From positions 1-12,155 of the forward strand of contig JABMQR010000149.1 of assembly GCA_013202335.1 (NCBI GenBank): DNA of 12,155 nucleotides, written 5' to 3'. The notes under the pieces were generated by a model. The model made no database searches. It was not told where the DNA came from and saw nothing but the letters and a program-made list of their open reading frames with translations. This document shows positions 1 through 6,717 of the stretch, piece by piece. This DNA comes from Bacteroidota bacterium (lineage in GTDB: Bacteria > Spirochaetota > Spirochaetia > JABMQR01). Numbering within the stretch: position 1 is the first letter of the stretch; every line of letters begins with the position of its first letter. The position numbers and the translations under genes are program-made.

Positions 1-358
1 ACAGGTTTATGAAAGTAAATCGTATAATATTTACTTTTACAGTAATAGTTTATTTGAATATGTGGTGTAAAAGACAGGACATATTTGTTTGATGTCAACA
101 ACAATTTTAGCAAATTTACATACTTTTTGTTTTATATTACTAAACTTTTAATATATTACTATATTATTCTTCATCCTATAATTAGTTCTTAGAGAATCCT
201 ACTTATCAGAGAGTCATATTATTCATTCACTACTAATCCTCTCTTAATTCTCTTTGGGGGGCCTTCCTGCATCCTCCGTCCCTGAAACAATTTTATAAAT
301 GAGGAACAAACTAAATATCAGCCTATTAATAAATATTGAGGAACTAGCTGTTATTTCC
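1..358. other. AT-rich intergenic region downstream of the broken hydroxylase gene
   Basis: No convincing gene is seen here. The stretch is very AT-rich, and the short open frames on either strand lack ribosome sites and family resemblance. It holds a 9-bp inverted repeat (12-20 with 29-37, arms AAAGTAAAT and ATTTACTTT, 8-nt loop) and a short GACAT/ATGTC pair (79-83 with 93-97). A 24-bp stretch (267-290) matches the right-hand dispersed repeat. The region lies just past the 3' end of the minus-strand cluster, so it should contain its transcription end. No GC-rich stem with a T-run was found, and the 12-37 inverted repeat is at best a weak terminator. Confidence 0.6.
267..290 (+). repeat. Partial copy of the dispersed intergenic repeat
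   Basis: These 24 bases match 11821-11844 at 22 of 24 positions by eye, including the core ATCCTCCGTCCCT. Beyond base 290 the similarity to the full repeat fades, so this is either a remnant or only the edge of the element. It sits 69 bp past the stop codon of the hydroxylase gene, much as the full copy at 6638-6717 sits at the stop of dctM. Confidence 0.5.
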
Positions 359-799
359 TTACCGGCCGCCCACCTTCTTTTTAATCGGCAATTGAGAATA
401 CCATACACCAGTTGCATCATGTACGGCATTGATGATAGCGGGTGCTGTGGCCAGAATCGGTGATTCCCCCATCCCTTTAGCCCCGTACGGGCCGTGCGGA
501 TCCGGGACCTCGACTATTAACGGAATGATCTCCGGAACCTGCGCGAAACGCGGCATCCGATAACGGTCAAAGTTACGTGTAACCGGCACACCCTGCTCGT
601 ACACAACCTCTTCCTGAAGTGCAAAGCCCAGCCCCTGCACCACGCCTCCTTCAATTTGCGAGCGTACATTCAGCGGGTTAAGTGCACGACCGCAATCCTG
701 AGCCGCCCATAACCGGAGCACCTCTACAGCTCTGCTCTGACGGTGAACGCGTACCAGGGCTGCCTGTGTTGTAAACATATAACCCAAGTTCCGCCCCAA
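359..799 (-). pseudogene. 3' fragment of IS-disrupted molybdenum hydroxylase (C-terminal end of Mo-binding domain)
   Basis: This is the detached C-terminal part of the gene that begins at 5063. Native sequence covers 359-782, and the open frame runs back into the IS end as far as a TTG at 799. The 139 native residues show the family's usual closing pattern: DCGRALNP, SQIEGGVVQGLGFALQEE, and near the end YGAKGMGESP. The Glu of GMGE is the expected active-site base of xanthine dehydrogenase/aldehyde oxidase enzymes (residue 939 of the reconstructed 973). The C-terminus is of normal length for the family. No ribosome site of its own is evident, and the fragment alone lacks the iron-sulfur domain and most of the molybdopterin pocket, so it is presumably non-functional. 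Joining it at the 6-bp duplication to the upstream fragment restores one continuous frame (codons TCT TAT ATG). Confidence 0.9.
777..782. repeat. Target-site duplication, left copy (ATATAA)
   Basis: ATATAA lies directly outside the left terminal inverted repeat and is repeated exactly at 2560-2565 outside the right one. A 6-bp duplication fits the 5-6 bp usually listed for IS1634-family elements. The two copies are identical, as expected for a fairly recent insertion. Confidence 0.93.
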
Positions 800-810
800 G
801 TTGTAACATG
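783..810 (+). repeat. Left terminal inverted repeat of the IS (28 bp)
   Basis: This end is the exact reverse complement of 2532-2559. Inside it the 8-mer CCCAAGTT occurs twice, at 783-790 and 795-802, a 12-bp period that could present two equivalent transposase contacts on one face of the helix. The end begins CCCAAGTTCCG and finishes in TAACATG. Confidence 0.95.
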
Positions 811-867
811 ATATAAGAAAAAATCAAGAAATCGGTGATATTTGACCTTATAAATGGTTTTTGGGGT

Positions 868-895
868 TTAACTATTGGTAATATCATGTTATAAT
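868..895 (+). promoter_or_regulatory. Candidate transposase promoter
   Basis: A perfect TATAAT (890-895) follows TTAACT (868-873, four of six matches to TTGACA) at a 16-bp spacing. Transcription would start around 901-903, at or next to the ATG at 903. No Shine-Dalgarno sequence precedes that ATG, so the message is probably leaderless. The -10 box lies in the loop of the inverted repeat at 877-913. Confidence 0.5.
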
Positions 896-913
896 TTGTA
901 GCATGATATTACC
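877..913 (+). repeat. Inverted repeat flanking the -10 box and covering the transposase start codon
   Basis: GGTAATATCATG (877-888) is matched perfectly by its reverse complement CATGATATTACC (902-913), with 13 bases between. The left arm is upstream of the -10 box, and the right arm contains the ATG at 903-905. Two readings are possible: a DNA operator for a dimeric protein, perhaps the transposase itself, or an RNA hairpin that forms only in transcripts entering from outside the element and hides the start codon, as known for IS10 and IS50. Confidence 0.8.
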
Positions 914-2531
914 AGATAACGCAAAGCTGTCGAAACCCGAAATTATTGATGTGTATAATAAAAAACAAGGCTATTGGTACGTGTATTCTGATAGACACTT
1001 CTGGGACAAGGGAAAGGGGCAGACCCGCCATATCCGCCAGGCTATCGGAAAGAGGATGAGAAAAGATGGAGAAATTATCTACAACAATAAGTACAAGGCA
1101 GAACATGCTGCTGAAGCTGTTCAAAATCGGGAGATCTCAAAGACTCAACTTCTGGGTGAAGCCCTTGTCCTTGACCAGACCGTAAAAGATCTTGGCATAA
1201 GAAAGTATCTTGTGAAGGCATTCGGGAAAAGTGCCTCCGACTATATTCTTGGGATTGCCCAGTATACCATTTGCACGGAGAAAGCAATGAGCTGGTGCGG
1301 GGACTGGGCCGACGGGAGATGCAGGAAGATTGAGGGGATGACCTCACAGTCTGTATCTTCCTTTCTGAGTAGTCTGAGTGGGGACAAGATGAGAACCTTC
1401 TATAGATTGTGGATGGAGGCAAACCACTGCAAGACAGGCTACTTCTGTTTTGATTCCACAAATATCAAGGGATATAATACCGAGACAAATCCACTTGTCG
1501 AGTATGGGTACACCCATGGACATATCAGGCTTCCCCAAACCAATCTTGCCATCCTTTCCAGGCAGGATACTCTCGTACCCATATTCTCTCTCATTTACAA
1601 CGGGTCAAAACATGACAGTAAGACATTGGAAGAACTTCTGTGTGAACTCAATAAGTTGGATCTGAAGAATATCTGCCTGACCTTGGACAAGGGGTACTAC
1701 AGCGAGAATAACATAGAACTTATTATCTCAAATGGGAATAAGTTCATTATGCCGATTCCCAAGAGAGTAAACTGGCAGTATCCGATAATTGACGAGCTGA
1801 GAGATGAACTCTACTCACTCTCCAGCTGCATGGAAGTGGAGGACGGGAAAGGAGAGCTAAGAAGCATCCAGTGTGCCACCAAGCTAATAAAAAGAAGGGG
1901 GCATCGATTTTATGTTCATGTAGTCTATGATGCACTAAAGAGGGCTAAGGCTGAAACCGGATTCATCGTTCTGCTGGCACAGTGTAAAAAAGAGCTTGAG
2001 GAAGACCGGTGGATACAGGAACATGAGAAAATATATAAGGATTTCTTTACCGTCAAGGATACCCCAAAGCGTGGCCGAAAAGTATTGGAGAAGACTCAAT
2101 CTATCGCTGAATTCCAGAAATCTTATGCAGGTTACTGGTGCCTTCTGACAAATCAGAAAAAGGACAGGGCAGAGATCTACCAAGCATACCAGGGAAGGAA
2201 TGTATCCGAGCTGTTCTTTGATGATACCAAAAATGAACTTAATGGGGACAGTATAACCTGTAAGACATTAGCCGCCTATGGGGGCAAGATGTTTGTTCTC
2301 TTTATAGCACTGGCAATACTTGTGAGGGTAAAGGCCAATCTGAAGGAAGCAAAAAAGAGAAATATGATAGTCAGAAATCGGCTGAAAACATACAAACAAC
2401 TCCTGTTCAGGATGAGCACGATGACAAAGGTTTCGTTTACCGGAAAGTATAAACCAATCTACAGCAAACCTACAAAATTACAGGAAGCGATAATCAAAGA
2501 ACTAAGCTTGGACTGGCCCGGAAACAGCTAA
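903..2531 (+). CDS. IS1634-like DDE transposase
   Basis: The 542-residue transposase cuts and rejoins the element's ends. The N-terminal part (about 10-60) is the basic segment with KKQGYWYVYSDRHFWD typical of the group. The catalytic RNase H-like fold carries Asp184 in FCFDST and Asp262 in LTLDKGYYS. Glu436 is in the IS4-superfamily signature Y429-x2-R432-x3-E436-x6-K443. The stretch between Asp262 and Glu436 is long, as expected for the beta-strand insertion domain of this superfamily. A hydrophobic helix (about 463-475) and a basic tail follow. The start at 903 is supported by homology beginning almost at once and by the -10 box just upstream; no ribosome site is visible. The gene is full length with no frameshift, so it is probably functional. 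It is transcribed antisense to the host gene. Confidence 0.95.
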   Translation: MILPDNAKLSKPEIIDVYNKKQGYWYVYSDRHFWDKGKGQTRHIRQAIGKRMRKDGEIIYNNKYKAEHAAEAVQNREISKTQLLGEALVLDQTVKDLGIRKYLVKAFGKSASDYILGIAQYTICTEKAMSWCGDWADGRCRKIEGMTSQSVSSFLSSLSGDKMRTFYRLWMEANHCKTGYFCFDSTNIKGYNTETNPLVEYGYTHGHIRLPQTNLAILSRQDTLVPIFSLIYNGSKHDSKTLEELLCELNKLDLKNICLTLDKGYYSENNIELIISNGNKFIMPIPKRVNWQYPIIDELRDELYSLSSCMEVEDGKGELRSIQCATKLIKRRGHRFYVHVVYDALKRAKAETGFIVLLAQCKKELEEDRWIQEHEKIYKDFFTVKDTPKRGRKVLEKTQSIAEFQKSYAGYWCLLTNQKKDRAEIYQAYQGRNVSELFFDDTKNELNGDSITCKTLAAYGGKMFVLFIALAILVRVKANLKEAKKRNMIVRNRLKTYKQLLFRMSTMTKVSFTGKYKPIYSKPTKLQEAIIKELSLDWPGNS

Positions 2532-2559
2532 CATGTTACAACTTGGGGCGGAACTTGGG
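2532..2559 (-). repeat. Right terminal inverted repeat of the IS (28 bp)
   Basis: This is an exact reverse complement of the left end, 28 of 28 bases. It starts immediately after the transposase TAA (2529-2531), so the coding region runs right up to the repeat. It contains the same doubled motif (AACTTGGG twice, 12 bp apart) in the opposite orientation. Confidence 0.95.
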
Positions 2560-2565
2560 ATATAA
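2560..2565. repeat. Target-site duplication, right copy (ATATAA)
   Basis: This is the second exact copy of the 6-bp target. On the minus strand it reads TTATAT and spans the Ser-Tyr-Met codons of the host gene; keeping only one copy restores the reading frame. Confidence 0.93.
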
Positions 2566-5205
2566 GACCAGTGTGTCTTCGGTTCAGTATCTGCCCCAAA
2601 TCCCGACGTATCCGGAGCTTGATAGCGAAAATTACTCCTCAACCCGATAAATGGCGGAGCGAAAAGATCCAGATCCTGACCTAACCGGTGATTTTTTACC
2701 CAGGAGCCGAAAATGACCCAATCTGCAGTACTGTCAGCTGAGGAATCTGCTGCCGGATTTCCGGAAGACAGGGTGTCAGTCAGAGTCTGGTATACGGCCT
2801 GGGATTTTTCCCCTTCATGGGATTTTTCAATAGACTGCACATAGGCTTCCGCGGCGGCAAAGATCTGTTCTTTCAGCTTATACGCCGCTCCGAGTACCGC
2901 GTTTCCACTGAGAAAGGTTTGTCGGGAAGCGGTTGTCGCTCCTGTTTCCGGGGACATTGTGGTCTCGGTAAGACCGAGTATAATGCTGCCGAAATCGACC
3001 CCCAGTGCCTCCGAAGTCAGCTGTTTCAGAGCTATGAGCGATCCCTGACCATATTCATACGTACCGCACCATACTTGTACGGATGTATCGCCAATCTCCA
3101 GCACCGCCCCCGCAGTCTCTTTTACACCATGCCCGAATCCCACATTTTTCATAGCTGAAGCTACACCCATCCCATACTGCCAGACATCAGTATTGGCCGG
3201 CTTTTCAAAACCTATTAGTGAATCACGTAGTGCTTCCATCGTCTCTACGGCTGCTGTACCCTCTTCCATTACCTGCCCCGATGCCAGCTGCCGGCCCGGC
3301 CGCAGTGCATTCTGCAGGCGGAGAACCAGCGGATCTATACCGAGCAAATCAGCCATCCGTGCCATCTGCTGCTCCATCCCAAAAGCGACCTGCGGTACTC
3401 CAAACCCCCGGATTGCACCGGAGGGAGGGTTGTTTGTATAGACCAGCCGTCCTTTGATATCAAGATTCGGTACTTCGTAGGGACCTGCTCCGAAGGTGAG
3501 CATATTTTCAAGTATGTCGGGTCCGAGCGATGCATAAGCCCCAGTATCGGCTGTAATATCGATCTGAACCGCAATCAGGTTCCCGGCTGCATCCATTGCA
3601 GTTTTGTAGTTCATGATCGCAGGATGCCGCTTGGGATGGATAAGGAAAGACTCTTCCCGGGTAAGCGTTATCCGGACCCTCCTGCTGGTTTTCCATACAG
3701 CCAGGGCAAGGATGAACTGAAGTGAAATATCCTCTTTCGCTCCGAAGGCACCTCCCATCGGCAACTGACGGATCACGACCCCGGATTCTTCCACCCCCAG
3801 GGCCGCCGCAATCTGCCGCCGGTCATCAAATGCACTCTGGGTGCCCATCTCCACCACAATTCGTCCTTGTTTATCCATCCACGCCATGCCGGATTCCGAT
3901 TCCAAAAACCCGGGATCGACCACCTGCGTTGTATAACTCTGCTCAACTACCACCGCTGCCGTTCTAAATGCGGCTTCAACATCACCCCTCTGCAGCTGCG
4001 CCTGATGACAGATATTCCCAGCCGTGTGGATGGGATACGCTCCTTCAGCCAAAGCATCGGCCGGTGTGTAGTGTGCCGGCAGGGGCGTATAGGAGACGGT
4101 GATAAGGTCTGCTGCAGCCTGGGAAATTTCAGCACTCTCAGCTATGACCACTGCAACCGGATCGGCAGTGCACTTGACCACACCATCTGCAAGTGCGGGC
4201 TGGTCGAGAATAAGCATACCCAGAGCATTTACACCGGGAACATCTTTCCCTGTGAGGATTATCACTACCCCGGGAACAGCGGCCGCTTTTTCAGTATCAA
4301 TAGTAAACACAGCTGACGGGAATTTACTGAAGACTATTTTTCCATAGAGTGCAGATTCGGAGCTGTCATCGGCATACACAAGTGTTCCGGTCACTTTCTC
4401 CAGAATACTTTTATCCCGGAGCTCCAGCCCCACAGCATGGTTCCCTTCGGATATTTGCTGCGTATTTGGTGTATTCGGCATCCCTATCGGCACTTCTTTC
4501 CGTGCAATTCTGCTTTTACCCTGCTGTATGAGGCGGGCTGCCAGAATGACAGCTTTTCTGATCGACTGGTAGCCGGTACAACGGCATAGATGCGGATTCA
4601 GGGTTTTACTGACATCGGCCTCAGAAGGATTGGGATTATGATCCAACAGTGCTTTTACCGACATAATCATCCCCGGGGTGCAAAATCCGCACTGCACAGC
4701 CCCTTCGATTATAAAAGCATACTGAATCACATGAATCGAATCGGCATCCGCCAGATTTTCAATCGTTTCCACAATTGCCCCATGGGCTGAGACCGCCTGC
4801 ATCCGACAGCTTCTTACTGCTTTTCCATCAAGGATTACCGTACAAGTCCCGCAAAATCCTTTCCCACAGCCATTCTTCGCCCCTGTTAGCCCCATATCAT
4901 TGCGCAAAAGCTCAAGCAGGGTTTGATCCTCTCTGACATTCAAAGTCCGCTTTTCCTCATTAATCGTGATTTCAATTTGCCGGTTCTTTGACTGCAGGGC
5001 TTTTGGGGGCTGCGGTATTTTCGGTTGATGTTTGCCATGTTTATTCATGGCTGACTTATTCATTTTCGGCTTCTCCTTCCGGAATCCAGTACTCTTTTCA
5101 CTGCAGTGCTCCCGCAGGTAAACTAGTACCCTGTATCATCTAGAGCTAAGGTTTCTCATTTGTAGCAACAAGTATCTGCTGCATCAAAAACATCATCCTG
5201 GTGAG

Positions 5206-6507
5206 CTAGGGCTGGGGTTGATGCAAGGAGATGGTCATCTCCCGATCACCGCGGGTTAGTTTGAATGTCCGGGGTTCCGTTCTGCTGATCACTTCCCCGT
5301 TTTTGATTACAAAAAGCGGATCCGGTGTAAGGCGCAAGCTTTCGAACACGGTCGAAGCATCAAGGATGACGAGATCTGCCGGTTTCCCTACTTCAATTCC
5401 ATACCCGCCGCTGATTCCCATCGCCTTTGCACTATTTATGGTGATCATATCAAAAAGGGCTTCTATCTGCGCCGCACTAGTCATATGGGCTGTGTGGAGC
5501 AGCAGATTTGCCGCCCGCAGCATGCTGCCCTGACCCAGGGGATACCAGGGATCCATAATCGAATCATGACCGATGCAGACATTCACTCCTCTTGCATGCA
5601 GCTCATCAACCCGGGTATGTCCCCGCCTTCTGGGGTATCCATCATTCCTATTCATCAGGAAGGTATTATCGAAGGGGTTGGTTATTACACTCATCCCGCT
5701 CCGAGCAACTATACCGTTCAGCTTGAAGGCATAGTCGTTATCGTAATTGTGCATTGCTGTTACATGACTTGCCGCAACCCGCCGACCCATGTCCCTTACG
5801 AGGGTCTCTTTGGCCATCACTTCGACAAACCGTGACTGCGGATCGCCAGTCTCATCGCAATGAATATCCACAAGTGCACCGAACTCATCTGCAAGGCGGA
5901 ATGCATACTCAACATCCCTGACCCCGTCTTCACGGGTGATTTCATTATGAGGAATACCTCCGACCACATCGCATCCCATCTCCATGGCTCTGCGCAGGTC
6001 TTTTTCTCCCTCAGCATAGGTATAAATACCGTCCTGCGGAAATGCGACCAGCTGGATGTTCATCAGGTGCTTCAATTCATCACGGACCTCCAGAAGCGCT
6101 TCGACATTTTTCTGCCCGGGAGCCGTGGTGTCCACATGGGATCTGACAGAGAGAACCCCTTGAGCAGCATACCAGGTCAATGCATTCCGGGCATGTTTTT
6201 TGTAGAGATCTTTGGTCGCTTTTTGTTTGCACTCTCCCCAAACAGCGATTCCTTCGAGCAGAGTTCCTGATAGGTTTGGTCTGATGTAATCACTCATAAA
6301 AACTGCATCAAGATGCACATGCGGATCAATAAACGGCGGTGTCACCAGATTCCCTCCGGCATCAATCACAGTACCCTGGAGTGCATCGGAGACCGGATCC
6401 TCACTCTGTTTTTTTGAGACCGGTATAATCTGTGTGAGGAGTCCCTCTTTGATTGTTATATTAATGAGCTCTTTTGTATGGGCCATTCGGGCATTTTTGA
6501 TCAGCAT
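5206..6507 (-). CDS. codA: Cytosine deaminase (CodA)-family amidohydrolase with Asp314-to-Ser change
   Basis: This 433-residue member of the amidohydrolase superfamily matches my recollection of E. coli CodA almost collinearly, shifted by two residues. The metal and catalytic set is complete: His63 and His65 (DPHVHLD), Gln158 (AFPQDG), His216 and Glu219 (DIHCDE), His248 (ASHVTAMH) and Asp315 (GHDSIMDPWYPLG). The one change is Ser316, where E. coli has Asp314, a residue that contacts the substrate ring. Family members hydrolyse C-NH2 or C=NH groups of cytosine, isoguanine, creatinine and similar rings, so the exact substrate is open. It is cytoplasmic. AGGAGG lies 6 nt before the ATG, and a good promoter lies 62 bp upstream, so it can be expressed apart from the transporter genes. 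The neighbouring molybdenum hydroxylase suggests a heterocycle-degrading route. Family certainty is high; cytosine as the substrate is uncertain. Confidence 0.93.
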   Translation of the reverse strand: MLIKNARMAHTKELINITIKEGLLTQIIPVSKKQSEDPVSDALQGTVIDAGGNLVTPPFIDPHVHLDAVFMSDYIRPNLSGTLLEGIAVWGECKQKATKDLYKKHARNALTWYAAQGVLSVRSHVDTTAPGQKNVEALLEVRDELKHLMNIQLVAFPQDGIYTYAEGEKDLRRAMEMGCDVVGGIPHNEITREDGVRDVEYAFRLADEFGALVDIHCDETGDPQSRFVEVMAKETLVRDMGRRVAASHVTAMHNYDNDYAFKLNGIVARSGMSVITNPFDNTFLMNRNDGYPRRRGHTRVDELHARGVNVCIGHDSIMDPWYPLGQGSMLRAANLLLHTAHMTSAAQIEALFDMITINSAKAMGISGGYGIEVGKPADLVILDASTVFESLRLTPDPLFVIKNGEVISRTEPRTFKLTRGDREMTISLHQPQP

Positions 6508-6575
6508 AGTGTTCCTCCTGAATGATAACTTCGCTCTATGCAGCTGTTGTCACCGAACAGGGAGAGCGTGTAATC

Positions 6576-6604
6576 AGTATAGCGCGGAGATTGGAGCTGG
6601 GCAA
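6576..6604 (-). promoter_or_regulatory. Candidate promoter for the deaminase-hydroxylase unit
   Basis: On the minus strand TTGCCC (6604-6599) and TATACT (6581-6576) are separated by 17 bp, matching the sigma-70 consensus at 4 of 6 and 5 of 6 positions. The start point would fall near 6569, leaving a leader of about 62 nt before the ATG at 6507. It would let codA and the hydroxylase gene be transcribed without dctM. Confidence 0.45.
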
Positions 6605-6637
6605 CAACTGTTAGTATTCAGCACTTGCCCGGGTAGT

Positions 6638-6717
6638 TGGGACAAATTCCTGTGGAATTAGTCCTTGGCAGTTGCTCCGGCAACTGCATCATCGGTTGTC
6701 GGAGTACCTCCGTCCCT
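6638..6717 (-). repeat. Dispersed three-hairpin repeat, copy 1
   Basis: The 80 bases align without gaps to 11837-11916 with 68 identities. Three hairpins are seen: AATTCC/GGAATT with a 3-nt loop, GCAGTTGC/GCAACTGC with a 4-nt loop (6668-6687), and CGGAG/CTCCG with a 3-nt loop. The repeat begins, in the minus direction, at the dctM stop codon, so it would form the first structured part of the dctPQM 3' untranslated RNA. It lacks a T-run and is not a standard terminator, but it could protect or process the message. A REP-like or MITE-like origin is possible. Confidence 0.75.

Larger units (their letters stand above)
783..2559 (+). mobile_element. Complete IS4-superfamily (IS1634-like) insertion sequence, 1777 bp
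   Basis: The element has perfect 28-bp terminal inverted repeats (783-810 and 2532-2559), a single full-length DDE transposase gene read left to right, and a 6-bp target duplication (ATATAA). The transposase stop codon ends exactly where the right repeat begins. The left end keeps 92 bp of non-coding sequence between the repeat and the start codon, holding the promoter and a separate inverted repeat. The transposase has an intact catalytic triad and the Y-R-E-K signature, so the element looks active. It is inserted in a minus-strand molybdenum hydroxylase gene, with the transposase reading against it. The IS1634 assignment rests on protein layout, element length and duplication size, without a database match. 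Confidence 0.93.
2502..5063 (-). pseudogene. 5' fragment of molybdenum hydroxylase: [2Fe-2S] domains fused to Mo-binding domain (xanthine dehydrogenase/aldehyde oxidase family), cut by IS
   Basis: The native part is 5063 to 2566 (834 codons). The frame then runs 19 codons into the IS and stops at 2502. Residues about 28-100 form a plant-type [2Fe-2S] domain with Cys66, Cys71, Cys74 and Cys86. Residues about 105-180 form the second cluster domain with Cys125, Cys128, Cys160 and Cys162 (CGFC...CRC). The molybdopterin domain starts near residue 208 and shows PMGGAFGAKED (436-445) and IRGFGVPQ (551-558). No FAD domain is present, as in the one-chain aldehyde oxidoreductases, and no FAD-subunit gene is nearby. 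An AAGGAG site lies 9 nt before the ATG at 5063. The catalytic Glu is in the severed part (359-782), so the product should be inactive. The intact gene would be 973 codons. It follows the deaminase gene by 142 bp, with only a weak promoter candidate between (TTGATG/TACAAA, 5187-5159). Substrate is unknown; purine, pyrimidine and other heterocycles or aldehydes are all possible. Confidence 0.9.

Noticed and set aside
12..37. A 9-bp inverted repeat near the left edge as terminator of the minus-strand cluster.
   Set aside because: The stem is almost all A and T, with no adjoining T-run in the minus direction, so it is too weak to call a terminator.
811..817. ATATAAG just inside the left IS end, the same as the target plus one base.
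   Set aside because: It is a short AT-rich string with no second boundary. It may reflect target preference or chance and does not support a nested insertion.
3867..4316. A 149-codon open frame on the plus strand opposite the molybdenum hydroxylase gene, and several similar ones at 2817-5000.
   Set aside because: They are antisense to a well-recognised gene, have no ribosome sites or family resemblance, and use codons that mirror the real frame.
5860..6270. A 136-codon plus-strand open frame inside the deaminase gene, with others at 5231-5533 and 5485-5835.
   Set aside because: They lie antisense to a gene with a full set of catalytic residues and lack start signals; they are shadows.
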